64,000 nucleotides of DNA from Saitoella complicata NRRL Y-17804 (GCF_001661265.1 NW_017567008.1:288163-352162), one strand, 5' to 3'; shown: positions 43,543-53,006, counted from the first letter of the stretch. The notes: generated by a model not told the origin, from the letters alone. Made by a program: numbers and translations.

Positions 43543-46332
43543 ATGTCCGGCCAAACGATCAAGGTCGTTGCGCGTTTCCGTCCCCAAAATGACATTGAAT
43601 TACGGGAAGGTGGGGGACCAGTGGTGGAGTTCGAGGGTGAAGATACGGTGAAGCTCAATGCCGCCGAGTATGCTGGTAGTTTCACTTTCGACAGAGTATT
43701 CGACATGCAGACAAAGCAGAAAGACATCTTTGAGTATTCCATTAGGTCAACAGTCGATGACATTCTCAATGGTTACAACGGAACTGTCTTCGCCTATGGT
43801 CAAACAGGATCCGGTAAAACATTCACAATGATGGGTGCCGATATCGACTCAGCCGAAACGAAGGGTGTCATCCCACGTATCACCGAACAGATCTTCACCT
43901 CGATCTTGACATCGCCAAGTCATATGGAGTACACCGTCAAGGTGTCGTACATGGAGATTTATATGGAGAAGATCAGGGATTTGCTGAATCCACAGAACGA
44001 CAATCTGCCAATTCACGAGGAAAAGGCCAGAGGTGTCTATGTCAAGGGCTTGCTCGAAGTGTACGTGTCGTCCGTGGGTGAGGTGTACGAGGTCATGAAG
44101 CAGGGAGGTCGTGCAAGAATGGTAGCAGCAACGAACATGAACGCCGAATCTTCGCGATCACACTCCATCTTCTTGATCACCGTGACTCAGAAGAACCTGG
44201 AAACTGGATCGGCAAAGAGTGGGCAGCTCTTCTTGGTCGATTTGGCTGGTTCAGAAAAGGTGGGCAAAACCGGTGCAAGTGGACAGACTTTGGAGGAGGC
44301 GAAGAAGATCAACAAGTCCTTGTCGGCACTTGGTATGGTCATCAATGCACTGACGGACGGAAAGTCGACACACGTACCGTACCGTGATTCCAAGCTCACT
44401 CGTATCCTCCAAGAGTCGCTCGGTGGTAACTCACGAACAACCCTCATTATCAACTGTTCGCCAGCATCATACAATGACGCCGAAACATTGTCAACACTTC
44501 GCTTCGGTATGCGTGCAAAGACTATCAAGAACAAGGCCAAAATCAATGCGGAACTATCACCTGCCGAGCTTAAGGCCTTGCTTGCGAAGGCGAAGAAGGA
44601 GTCCGTCAGCTTCAACGAGTACATCAATGCCTTGGAGGGCGAGATTACAGTCTGGCGAAGTGGAGACACTGTGCCAAAGGAGAGATGGGTGACAAGAGAG
44701 AACAGTTCGCAGTTTCAACCGGCAATCAGCACGCCGCTCAAGGCGTCCTTCGCGGACAGCCCTACATCCACGCCAAGAGCCAGTACACCCATCGTCGCGC
44801 CAGTCTCTCTCGATAAGGACGAGAAGGAAGAGTTCTTACGACGAGAGAACGAGCTGCAGGATCAACTTTCGGAGAAAGAGTCACTCCTAGCACAACAGGA
44901 AGCCGAGCTCAAAGCCGCTCGTGAAGAGCTTGAGGCTACTCGCTCAAACTCGATGTCCGCGGTGAATTCGAAGAAGGACCTGGAGCTGAGGATTGAGGAG
45001 ATGAAGATCTCTCTCGAGAAGGTCACTTACGAGAGCAAGGAAGCCGGTATCACCATCGACAGTCTTCGTGAACAGAACACGGAGTTATCTGCCGAACTCG
45101 AGGACGTGAAGCGCTCATTGACTGAGCTCAAGCTCCGTGGGGCTGATGCTGACGCTGAAGCCGAGAAGGAGAGGAAGAAGTTGGGGAAGATGAAGGAAAT
45201 GATGTCTTCGTTCGAGCTCAACGGCACTGACGCTATGTCAGAGAACATTGACCGTGCCTTGCGGGACGCCATGGAGTTTGCCGAGATGGAAGGCGATGAT
45301 GCGAAGAGGGACGTGCTCAAGTCAAAGTTGACCGAAGTGGAGGTGCACTTGAACAGCCTGCAGCAAGTCGCAAGAGATCGTGCGATCGAGGTGCATGCTC
45401 TCATTAAGAGGAAGGAGGAGCTCGAGGATCGTCTGCGAACGCTTCAGGCCTCCCACAGCGAGCTATTGGAGAGCAAGGTTGGTGAGGCTGGATTGAGTGC
45501 GGATGAGTTGAGGGCCAAGGTCGAGGAGGCCTACGCACGTGAGAAGGTTAGTTCGCAGGAAGATGAACTTCGACGAGTGATGGAGAAGAAGGAAGAGGAG
45601 AACAAGGCATTGAAGGAGACCATCGAGGAGTTGCAGAAGGCTGCTTCCACCGCTCAGGCTCAGCAAAATGGTACCGCTACATCGCCAAGCAGGGCCCAAG
45701 CACGCTTGGAGGCCCAACTTGCTGAGTTTGACATGATGAAGAAGTCCTTGATGCGAGACTTGCAGAACCGCTGCGAGCGTGTCGTCGAATTGGAGATCTC
45801 CCTCGACGAAGCCCGCGAGCAATACAACAACGTCCTCCGCGCAAGCAACAACCGCGCTCAACAACGCAAAATGGCATTCCTGGAACGCAACCTCGAACAA
45901 CTCACCAATGTCCAACGCCAACTCGTTGAACAAAACTCCTCACTCAAAAAGGAAGTCGCCATCGCCGAACGCAAGCTCATCGCTCGTAACGAGCGGATTC
46001 AGTCTTTGGAAGCTTTGTTACAGGACGCACAAGATAAACTCACCATCCAGAACCACAAGTTCGAGACGCATCTTAGTGCGGTACGGGAGCGTATCAACGC
46101 CTCGAGGGCGGAGAAGTTGAGTGCGAATGGAGCTGGTGGGTTTCAGTTTGGTGGATCGCGGATTGCGAAGCCGTTGCGTGGAGGAGGGGGTGAGCAGTTG
46201 AGTGGTGTCGGGTCCATTATGGGGCCTTCGTCGCCGGTTAGTCCCACGACTCCCAAGTCTCCGAGTGAGAACAGGAGGTCAAGTGGGTTATTTGACTTTA
46301 TGAAGACAAAGGCGATGGGCTCGTCGCAGTAA
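43543..46332 (+). CDS. Conventional kinesin (kinesin-1 heavy chain)
   Basis: Plus-end-directed microtubule motor for hyphal vesicle and dynein transport. Intronless, 929 residues. The motor domain (1-about 330) has the P-loop GQTGSGKT, switch I NAESSRSHSIF, switch II DLAGSEKVGKT and microtubule-binding VPYRDSKLTRILQESLGG. A neck linker and neck coil follow (NAELSPAELKALLAKAKKE, with the fungal acidic-hinge pattern), then a long coiled-coil stalk with a hinge and conserved heptads such as NNRAQQRKMAFLERNLEQLT. The tail has the autoinhibitory IAK-type motif (SRIAKPLRGGG) before a Ser/Pro-rich end. Fungal kinesin-1 lacks light chains. The ATG at 43543 gives the canonical MSGQTIKVVARFRP. Confidence 0.95.
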   Translation: MSGQTIKVVARFRPQNDIELREGGGPVVEFEGEDTVKLNAAEYAGSFTFDRVFDMQTKQKDIFEYSIRSTVDDILNGYNGTVFAYGQTGSGKTFTMMGADIDSAETKGVIPRITEQIFTSILTSPSHMEYTVKVSYMEIYMEKIRDLLNPQNDNLPIHEEKARGVYVKGLLEVYVSSVGEVYEVMKQGGRARMVAATNMNAESSRSHSIFLITVTQKNLETGSAKSGQLFLVDLAGSEKVGKTGASGQTLEEAKKINKSLSALGMVINALTDGKSTHVPYRDSKLTRILQESLGGNSRTTLIINCSPASYNDAETLSTLRFGMRAKTIKNKAKINAELSPAELKALLAKAKKESVSFNEYINALEGEITVWRSGDTVPKERWVTRENSSQFQPAISTPLKASFADSPTSTPRASTPIVAPVSLDKDEKEEFLRRENELQDQLSEKESLLAQQEAELKAAREELEATRSNSMSAVNSKKDLELRIEEMKISLEKVTYESKEAGITIDSLREQNTELSAELEDVKRSLTELKLRGADADAEAEKERKKLGKMKEMMSSFELNGTDAMSENIDRALRDAMEFAEMEGDDAKRDVLKSKLTEVEVHLNSLQQVARDRAIEVHALIKRKEELEDRLRTLQASHSELLESKVGEAGLSADELRAKVEEAYAREKVSSQEDELRRVMEKKEEENKALKETIEELQKAASTAQAQQNGTATSPSRAQARLEAQLAEFDMMKKSLMRDLQNRCERVVELEISLDEAREQYNNVLRASNNRAQQRKMAFLERNLEQLTNVQRQLVEQNSSLKKEVAIAERKLIARNERIQSLEALLQDAQDKLTIQNHKFETHLSAVRERINASRAEKLSANGAGGFQFGGSRIAKPLRGGGGEQLSGVGSIMGPSSPVSPTTPKSPSENRRSSGLFDFMKTKAMGSSQ

Positions 46333-46560
46333 GTATGCTCTGTGAAAGTTAGGTGAAGGGACGGGGTTTGCACGTGGATTCGCTGAAGGGTTTGCAATTG
46401 TTTATGGGGCGTCTTGTTCGTAATTACCTTGATAAGGCGGGCGTATATCTCATTTCCTAGAATTTTTAGCATATAGGTATTCATGACTATCCTATACCAT
46501 GCATCTTTCTCGGGGTATTCTCAAACGACGAACGCCAAATGCTCCCTTTTCTTAACATGA

Positions 46561-47300
46561 CTACTCCGCATCAGGATCAAACAAATCCAGCCCAAGATCC
46601 TCACCCTCCTCTTCCTCTCCATGCTCATGATGGTGCTGATCCTCCATATGCACATCATTAACCACCTCCTTAACTTCGGCCGGCGGCTGACTCGCCTCCT
46701 CCACCTTCCTCCTCTCCCTCTCCTGAAACTCCTCGATTGCCCTCTGCCTCGCTAAACTCCCCGCCTCGGGTCCCATTCCCAATACGCCCACTCTGAGCTT
46801 CGTCTCGTCTGGCCAGGGGAGTGCTGCGCTTGGGGCGCCGGTGAATGGCGCGATCTTGGCTGCGTAGCTTAGGAGGGTTTGAGCATCGACTTTAGTGTTG
46901 GTGGTGGTGGAGGTGGAGGGGGTAGAGATGGGAGCGAGGGATGTGGGGAGGTGTTGGAGGGTTTGCCGGGCCGTCGAGAGCGTGCGGAGGGCGGATGAGA
47001 TTTGGGTTGATAGGGAGCGAGATTGGTGCTGTAAACCCAAAATACGGTTATGTTGGGCGGTGTGGAGGTCAGCTGCCTAGATCATCAGCACAAGCGTCCA
47101 AAGATACTTGAGAAGCAACTCGAACCTTCGTCAAGGGCTTCGTTTAGAGCTTTGTCTGCTTCTAGGAGGGCTTCGAAAGCGGAATGGGTTGTTTCAGGGT
47201 TGAATTGGCTGACGGTGAAGCTGGACAACAGACTTGTGACGGCAGCTTCGTACGCTGCCAATGCAACTGGGAGTTTGATCGCTGATTGATCCCCGTTCAT
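46561..47300 (-). CDS. MED4: Mediator complex subunit 4
   Basis: Middle-module subunit of Mediator, linking regulators to RNA polymerase II. Exons 47300-47126 and 47072-46561 with a 53-base intron (GTTCGA donor, GGCAG acceptor); 228 residues. An N-terminal coiled-coil half (EALLEADKALNEALDEADLH and following helices) precedes the signature LLSYAAKIAPFTGAPSAALPWP, where Med4 proteins pass from coiled coil to the conserved Pro-containing region. The C-terminus is acidic (EEEEGEDLGLDLF), with a possible activator-interacting end. The donor is weak but the splice restores the conserved coil in frame. Confidence 0.85.
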
Positions 47301-47461
47301 TCTTCCTTTACAATGGGTGTAGTGTTTGTCAGTTCACGTGCACGGACGTCGGTACCCTGCAGACCTGGCAGATACGCGCAGGAGCCTACATGTCGGTTGT
47401 TTGCCTCGCCTTTCCCGAGAAAACACAAAGTCTACGTTACACCTCCATTCATTTGATCTCC

Positions 47462-48559
47462 ATGCCAATCGCTACAGCTCCACAACGAAAACGAACAGGC
47501 ATCGCCGCACTCTTTCCCGTTCGGAAACCATCCGTGCCTGTTGTTAGGAGAGCGGGAAGCTTAAGCGTGCGAGCCAATGACGACGGGGAAGAACGAGATC
47601 CAGATGTCTTCAATCGACGACAGAAGCTTCAGTTGTTGAGGAATCAGTCGAGTAGTCAAGTAGATGAGGACGACCTAGAAATCCTCGAATACGATCTCGC
47701 ACCCCTCCCCCTTCCCCAGGAAATATCCGACGTCCTCGCCGGGTTATCGTATCTCCTCACCCACCGCTACCCCCCCTTTGATCCCTCGCGTCTATCCCGA
47801 GGAGTAGTGGCGAGCACGCTCAACATGCGACGCTGCATGCCAGACGTCGTCCCTGTCGCGAGTATCCGGGCACTGTTGAAGGATGGAACGATGGTTGAGA
47901 GGGAGGTTAGTCGCTTGGCCGCGGAGGGGCGGGTTAGGGTGTTGGAGATGAGGGCGCTGGGACAGGGTGAGCTTGGTGTTTGCGAAGCACCATACTATCT
48001 CCAACAAGTAAAGACACGCGCGGAGGAGCTGGAGGAGGAGGCGGCGCGGACGGGGAAGGAGGAGACAATGGCGGCCGTCGACGCACTCCGCGCATTTGCG
48101 GAAATTCTGAAAATGAATCCAACCGGATTCCCGACCGCGAATTTCCCTGTTAATGGACGGCTAGAGGAAGGACAGCTGAGGCATTTAATCACACAAGGCT
48201 TCCTCGCTCTCGCACCACACTCCACCCCCGGCGCCGGCCACCTCCCCCTCTCCACCTCCACTCCTTACACATTCTCTCACCCCTACCTCGGACTCCTCAT
48301 TCGTCATTCGCTGCTGGGACGGCAACACATCATTCGCTCGATAACACGAAATAAAGCCAAGACGAAGGCGGGGGTGGTGTTGGAGAGTATGTTGAAGGAG
48401 AAGGTGGGGAAGGAGTGTGGGTTTGGGGTGGGGTGGGGTGGGTGTTGTGGGAGTGTGTTGGAGGGGGGTGGGTGGAGGTTGTGCGGACGCCTGTCGGGCG
48501 GGGGTTTAGGTTGGGAGGGAGGAGGGAGTGATTGGAATAGAGAACGAGATGTCCATTGA
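47462..48559 (+). CDS. STK19: STK19-like winged-helix protein, with an apparent frame break near the 3' end
   Basis: STK19-family protein (three winged-helix DNA-binding domains; the human protein acts in transcription-coupled repair and is not a true kinase). Homology: SDVLAGLSYLLTHRYPPFD, RGVVASTLNMRRCMPDVVP, a wing region and LLKDGTMVEREVSRLAAEGRVRVLEM, then MNPTGFPTANFP and GHLPLSTSTPYTFSHPYLGLLI. The family should end with a GAGWVEVxxTPVGR-like strand. In the ORF frame this reads GGGWRLCGRLSG, but one frame over it reads GGGWVEVVRTPVGRGFRL and stops at 48529-48531. The shift falls in a G-rich stretch at about 48420-48460, so it may be sequencing error, polymorphism or an unusual intron. 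An earlier in-frame ATG at 47390 exists; 47462 was preferred because the residues before it look like leader. Confidence 0.75.
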   Translation: MPIATAPQRKRTGIAALFPVRKPSVPVVRRAGSLSVRANDDGEERDPDVFNRRQKLQLLRNQSSSQVDEDDLEILEYDLAPLPLPQEISDVLAGLSYLLTHRYPPFDPSRLSRGVVASTLNMRRCMPDVVPVASIRALLKDGTMVEREVSRLAAEGRVRVLEMRALGQGELGVCEAPYYLQQVKTRAEELEEEAARTGKEETMAAVDALRAFAEILKMNPTGFPTANFPVNGRLEEGQLRHLITQGFLALAPHSTPGAGHLPLSTSTPYTFSHPYLGLLIRHSLLGRQHIIRSITRNKAKTKAGVVLESMLKEKVGKECGFGVGWGGCCGSVLEGGGWRLCGRLSGGGLGWEGGGSDWNRERDVH

Positions 48560-48686
48560 AACTCATTTACAGAAACTCAATCACTTGAGATGACGGCATT
48601 CCTTATCTCTCCGTTTCGTCGATGCGTCAAGTCGCGCACCCGTATCCGCGGCGAAAGATAAGCAGAGCCCGTACATATACCCTAGA

Positions 48687-48700
48687 CCCCCCCCCCCCCC
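48687..48700. repeat. Homopolymer run of 14 C
   Basis: A run of C followed by CT-rich sequence (TCCCTCTCTCCTCC) directly upstream of the ATG at 48737, probably part of a pyrimidine-rich promoter or leader. It may also be a sequencing-prone site. A TACATATA lies just upstream (about 48673). Confidence 0.6.
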
Positions 48701-48736
48701 TCCCTCTCTCCTCCATCAACAATTACACTTGCAAGC

Positions 48737-49336
48737 ATGGGCTTTCCACTATCGACATACTCTACAACTGAGACGACGACGAGAGAAGCGGAGAGTGCAA
48801 AGCCACCCAATGCAGCGGAGGTGTTGGCCGCAAAAGTCGAGAGGATCGCGACCACCCTCCTACAATCACAATCTCGAAGACATCACAACCGCACCACCCA
48901 TACCCACACCGAAGGAACCTCGAGGGGAGCATGTTGTTTAGAGGGATACAGCGTGGAACGTTTCGCCGAAGATCTCCAACCTGACGATAAATTCGTACAA
49001 CGCATCTTCGAACTGCTCCTCAAAGAAACCGCAATGCGGGCACGTCAATCCAACACCGCCTCCTCCTCTGTCTCAAACTCCGGCTTCTCAACCCCCGCAC
49101 CAAAACCGGAAGAACCCCTCCCCTCACAGCTGCACCAGAGACCGAGAGTCGTCGCCGCACCAACCCAAGCCTGGGCATACGACGTCACGCCCCCCATGGG
49201 TTCATATCCCTACGAAAGCGCGGAGTGGGAAGAGGGCGAGAGTGAGGAGTACGAGTTTACGGAGGATGAGGAGGGTGGGGAGGATGTGGAGGGGGAGATG
49301 TGGAGTCCGGTTGAGGTTGGGAGTGGGTGGGTTTAG
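48737..49336 (+). CDS. Hypothetical protein, Ser/Thr-rich with acidic C-terminus
   Basis: I do not recognise this 199-residue open frame. It begins MGFPLSTYSTTETTTREAES (a Gly2 and early polar residues, possibly N-myristoylated), has a short helical segment AAEVLAAKVERIATTLLQSQ, a His/Thr-rich stretch, and then YSVERFAEDLQPDDKFVQRIFELLLKE as a second helix. A Ser/Pro-rich part follows, ending in a strongly acidic region (EFTEDEEGGEDVEGEM). A pyrimidine tract and a TATA-like sequence lie directly upstream, and composition matches neighbouring genes. This supports a real gene but not its function. An intron or other gene end is possible. Confidence 0.5.
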   Translation: MGFPLSTYSTTETTTREAESAKPPNAAEVLAAKVERIATTLLQSQSRRHHNRTTHTHTEGTSRGACCLEGYSVERFAEDLQPDDKFVQRIFELLLKETAMRARQSNTASSSVSNSGFSTPAPKPEEPLPSQLHQRPRVVAAPTQAWAYDVTPPMGSYPYESAEWEEGESEEYEFTEDEEGGEDVEGEMWSPVEVGSGWV

Positions 49337-49778
49337 TCGAGTCAAGTCCGAAGGGGTTGGGTTTGGGGAAGTGGATGGGAGAAAAGGATACCATGCGATC
49401 ATGCAATCGCATACGACACACTACAGAACATTGCGCTCTGCTACAATGGCAATTGGCAACTGGCTTCTACGGGACAACGAGGATTTTCGGATTTTTGGAG
49501 TTTGATTCATTATATCCAGGGTGAGGTGCTTGATAGCATAGTGATGAGACTTTTGGTTTTGCTTTATTCATTTGAGTGTGCTCTTCATGCTCTGCGTCCT
49601 GACTGCGCAGTGCTCGAATGGTGCATACACCCCGGTGGTCTCTATAACCGACATCCTTTGTAGCCCTGTCGCCCGACATAGGCGTGAATTGCTCGCTACG
49701 CCGTCTTACATCTGTTCTCATCACATATCGTACATCACACGCCCTATTACTGGTTCCGTAACTCTCGAAAAAGTCCGT
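49337..49778. other. Intergenic, convergent 3' regions
   Basis: 442 bases between the hypothetical gene and the NDUFAF8-like gene, both 3' ends. No coding features or clear repeats seen; overlapping 3' UTRs are possible. Confidence 0.3.
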
Positions 49779-50022
49779 TCACCACTTCCTCCCAGCCTGT
49801 ACACACCCATTAGCCCAATCGCCACACCCTCTTCCCATCTCATATACATACCGCCTTCATAACACACTCCTTAAACGCCAAAAACTCCTTCTCGCACGCA
49901 TTCTTGTGGATATTCTCATATTGTGCCACCACGCATTTCCCGTATACTGCTGATTGCGCCGAGCAGGCGGATATTGAGGAGGCGAGGCGTTGGAGGGGTT
50001 TGCCTGGTGCTGAGCGGGTCAT
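49779..50022 (-). CDS. Twin-CX9C protein similar to complex I assembly factor NDUFAF8
   Basis: A 62-residue protein from exons 50022-49852 and 49796-49779 (55-base intron; the last exon is only 18 bases). It has two CX9C motifs: CSAQSAVYGKC and CEKEFLAFKEC, the coiled-coil-helix-coiled-coil-helix signature of proteins oxidised and trapped in the mitochondrial intermembrane space by Mia40. The flanking sequence (LQRLASSISAC, YENIHKNACEKEF, CVMKAAGRKW) matches the NDUFAF8/C17orf89 type, which works with NDUFAF5 in complex I assembly. The tiny last exon completes the usual short basic-aromatic end. The ATG at 50022 precedes the conserved part by a normal distance. The start is 165 bases from the head-to-head AlkB gene. 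Confidence 0.8.
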
Positions 50023-50187
50023 GATGGAAGAGGGGGGGGGTGAAGGGTGATGTATGCGTTGGGTGCCGAGAAGGGAATGGTGTGGGAGGGGATGCAGGGG
50101 ATGCATGTCAACGTTACAGGGTGAAGCTCACTTGGGCGTATTGTGAAAAAGTCGGTTGATGAGTTCTAAGGTGATTTGGTTGATGGA

Positions 50188-51441
50188 ATGGAGTATGTGG
50201 AAGAGGAAGACACTGACACGAAGCTCGCTATCCTTGCCTCCATTCTGACGGAGACTTCGACTTCGCCGGAAGAGTTACTTGAGTTACTACTCCAGGCTGA
50301 TGGGAGTGTCGAGAAGGCGGTGGAAAATCATTTGGACAAATACATCGGTCAGCCAAGCGCTACTGGAAAGCGTAAGCCGCTGGAGAAGCAGAATAGCATA
50401 ATGGATCACTTTGGCGGACCGCCTTCTCCCAAGCGGCTGAAAGCCTCGTCCGAGCTGGTCTCGGGGGCTTCGGGCTCATTTGATGGTCCGGATGTTGCGT
50501 CCATGCTAAAGTGGACGGAAAGTGCGGAGAGAAAGAAGCGAGAGTTCGAGAAACCACTGCATGTTTACCTCCCAGAGCATCTCGAATCTCTTGCACCATG
50601 CACCCTCCACCTTAACTTCCTTCCACCAGACCTGGCTAAACGACTTACTCAACGCCTACTTGACGAAAGCAAGACATGGAAAAGCAATCAATTCAGGTTG
50701 TTTGACAAAACCGTTAGCTCGCCGCATACGACATGTTTCTACGTTGAGGATGGAAAGGATTGGGTGAGTGGGGGGTTTTCGTACAACGGAAAGCCCTTAC
50801 CAGATGTGCGAATGTTTCCGCCAGAGTTGATGGAAGCGAAGCCGTACGTTACTTTGTTGGTCAACAAAATCCTCAGCGAGCGTGAGAGAATGCGATACCA
50901 AATTCCAGCAGGCGAATGGGAACCCAACGTTGCGTTCACGAACTTATATGCAGGCGCACACCAAAGCGTCGGTGCACATGCCGACCAGTTGACGTATCTT
51001 GGTCCGCATTGTGTTATCGCGAGTTTGTCTCTGGGGGTTGAGAGGGAGTTTCGGATTCGGAAGACGACGCCTGGGGTTAAGAATGCGGATAGTGCAGCCC
51101 GTGCACTCTCAATTCATCTACCGGATAACAGTTTGTTGATTATGCACCCGCCCATGCAGGAAACTTACAAACACTCCATTCACCCCGCTCGGACATTGAC
51201 GCCCCATCCAATCATCGGGACCTCGAGGATCAATATCACGTATAGGATGTATCGCAAATCATATGTTCCGCCTGATGGAGGTAAGAAGTGTAGGTGTGGT
51301 GTTACGGCTGTGTTGAAGACCGTGATGAAACAGGAGAAGAATGCGGGGAGGTGGTGTTGGATGTGTGATAATCGGGAGAAGCCGTGTGGGTTCTTTGAGT
51401 GGGCGGAGTTTGAGGAGAGTGGTGAGCTGAAGGCAAGGTAG
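50188..51441 (+). CDS. AlkB-type dioxygenase with N-terminal CUE-like domain and C-terminal GRF zinc finger
   Basis: Fe(II)/2-oxoglutarate DNA alkylation-repair enzyme of the ALKBH2/3 type, 417 residues, no intron. Residues about 9-50 form a CUE-like ubiquitin-binding fold (KLAILASILTETSTSPEELL ... SVEKAVENHL). A basic linker follows, with a PIP-box-like sequence QNSIMDHF at 68-75 and an NLS-like PKRLK. The AlkB core spans about 130-355. The iron ligands are His264 and Asp266 (VGAHADQLTYLGP) and a later His about 329 (TYKHSIHPA), with the 2-oxoglutarate-binding Arg motif RINITYR. A C-terminal GRF zinc finger (about 370-412) has KKCRCGV, GRWCWMCDN and CGFFEWAEF and may bind single-stranded nucleic acid. 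The ATG at 50188 is the first ATG of the frame. The enzyme probably reverses 1-methyladenine/3-methylcytosine lesions in the nucleus. Confidence 0.88.
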   Translation: MEYVEEEDTDTKLAILASILTETSTSPEELLELLLQADGSVEKAVENHLDKYIGQPSATGKRKPLEKQNSIMDHFGGPPSPKRLKASSELVSGASGSFDGPDVASMLKWTESAERKKREFEKPLHVYLPEHLESLAPCTLHLNFLPPDLAKRLTQRLLDESKTWKSNQFRLFDKTVSSPHTTCFYVEDGKDWVSGGFSYNGKPLPDVRMFPPELMEAKPYVTLLVNKILSERERMRYQIPAGEWEPNVAFTNLYAGAHQSVGAHADQLTYLGPHCVIASLSLGVEREFRIRKTTPGVKNADSAARALSIHLPDNSLLIMHPPMQETYKHSIHPARTLTPHPIIGTSRINITYRMYRKSYVPPDGGKKCRCGVTAVLKTVMKQEKNAGRWCWMCDNREKPCGFFEWAEFEESGELKAR

Positions 51442-51714
51442 CTTGGTTGTTTGGGGAAGTTTCATGAGGTGTATGCTAGCGATAATAGTGTATTGATACG
51501 TGTAGAAGTAGCGTGAGAATAATGATGTTGTTCACTGAAGCATTACACCAAAAACCGAGTCATCCTTCTTTGGTCAAGGGGCCCTGCGAGTCCAATACTG
51601 ACTGCTGTGACGATACCCAATAGATGGACGGTCTTCCCACGGGTGGTCGGCTCTTGGCGCCGTATGCGATGACATCACTTCAAAGTGCTACACCAGATCA
51701 ACCAGCAAACAGCC

Positions 51715-53006
51715 ATGATGGATCAACCAGCCATGACGGATCAGAACGAGCAGAAGCAAATGGAGAAGGCCGAGCAGCACGCACAAATCCCCGTCGAGGA
51801 TCCCGCCACCGCTCCAGACACCCTTACGGACTACCACAAAGAAGGCGATCATGCTCGACTTTCCTCCGCCCTCTCCTCCTTGGTATCAAAGTCAGCATCA
51901 TCCGGAGAGAGCGTGATGATGAACCTTTTAGCCCCGGCAACGGGCGTCATCAAGAAGTCCGGTTGGCTGGACATGTCGAAGAATGCGTTCAGCGTCATGG
52001 GCAATTACGCCGATAGCTGGAATTATGGAAACTATGTCATTGTAAGAAAGACGGGGGAGAAGAAGTGGGAGTCGATGCCGCTTTATGCCAGGATTGGGAT
52101 GCATTTGCTGTATGGCACTCCGTCATGACTCCTCGTTATGCAACGTCGCTGACGTCGAGGCCACACAGATTTGTCGGTAGAGCCGAACGCACACTACTCG
52201 AAGACGGGTACCTCCACACGCTCTTCAAAAAGGAGTCAGTCCAGTCAGGATTGAACTTCGAGAACCCAGCTTCAGCCGCCAATATCCCCCACTTCGTCTC
52301 CGTGTACAAACTTCCTCTCGAGGACCTACTCGAGCCCGATCTTACCAAATACAAGAACTTCAACGACTTCTTCGCGAGAAGGCTGAAACCAGATGCAAGG
52401 ATCATTGAGGGAAAGGGTGATGAAACCGTCTTCACAAGTCCCGCAGACTGCCGATGCACAGTCTTCCAAACCATTGACCTCGCTACCCAGTACTGGATCA
52501 AGGGCAAGAAGTTCACACTCGGCAACCTCATTGACGACGACGAACTCGCCAAGAAGTACGTCGGAGGAAACATCGGCCTCTTCCGTCTCGCACCACAAGA
52601 CTACCACCGCTTCCACTCCCCGGCAGACTGCACGGTCGGCACCGTCCACGACATCACAGGGACATACTACACCGTCAACCCAATGGCCGTACACGAGGAC
52701 CTCAATGTCTTCACCGAAAACAAACGGAGCGTCATGCAACTCCACCACACACGTTCCTCCATCCCAATCCTCTTCGTTGCGATCGGGGCATTGTTGGTGG
52801 GGAGTATCGAGTGGACGGTAAAGGAGGGGGAGAAGGTTGGGAAGGGGGATGAGCTTGGGTGTTTTAAGTATGGAGGGAGTACGGTTATTGTTGTGTGGCC
52901 GGAGGAGTTGGGGGTGGAGTTTGATCAGGATTTGGTAGAGAACTCGATTTCGAGGATGGAGACGGTTGTTGAGGTTGGGAACAGGGTTGGTACGATGAAG
53001 ACGTGA
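51715..53006 (+). CDS. Phosphatidylserine decarboxylase (short, PSD2-like catalytic type)
   Basis: Converts phosphatidylserine to phosphatidylethanolamine using an autocatalytically formed pyruvoyl group. Exons 51715-52109 and 52169-53006, 59-base intron; 410 residues. Conserved catalytic-domain features: ESMPLYARIGMHLLF, FNDFFARRLKPDARI, FTSPADCRCTVFQ, DYHRFHSPADCTVGTV, NPMAVHEDLNVFTENKR and the cleavage site KYGGSTVIVVWP, where Ser about 369 becomes the pyruvoyl group. GGST (not LGST) is the class II-type motif. The protein lacks the C2 and EF-hand domains of full fungal Psd2 and lacks an obvious mitochondrial presequence or anchor, so location is uncertain. Another ATG in a different frame at 51624 opens a 130-codon frame that overlaps the start (see findings). 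Confidence 0.88.
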
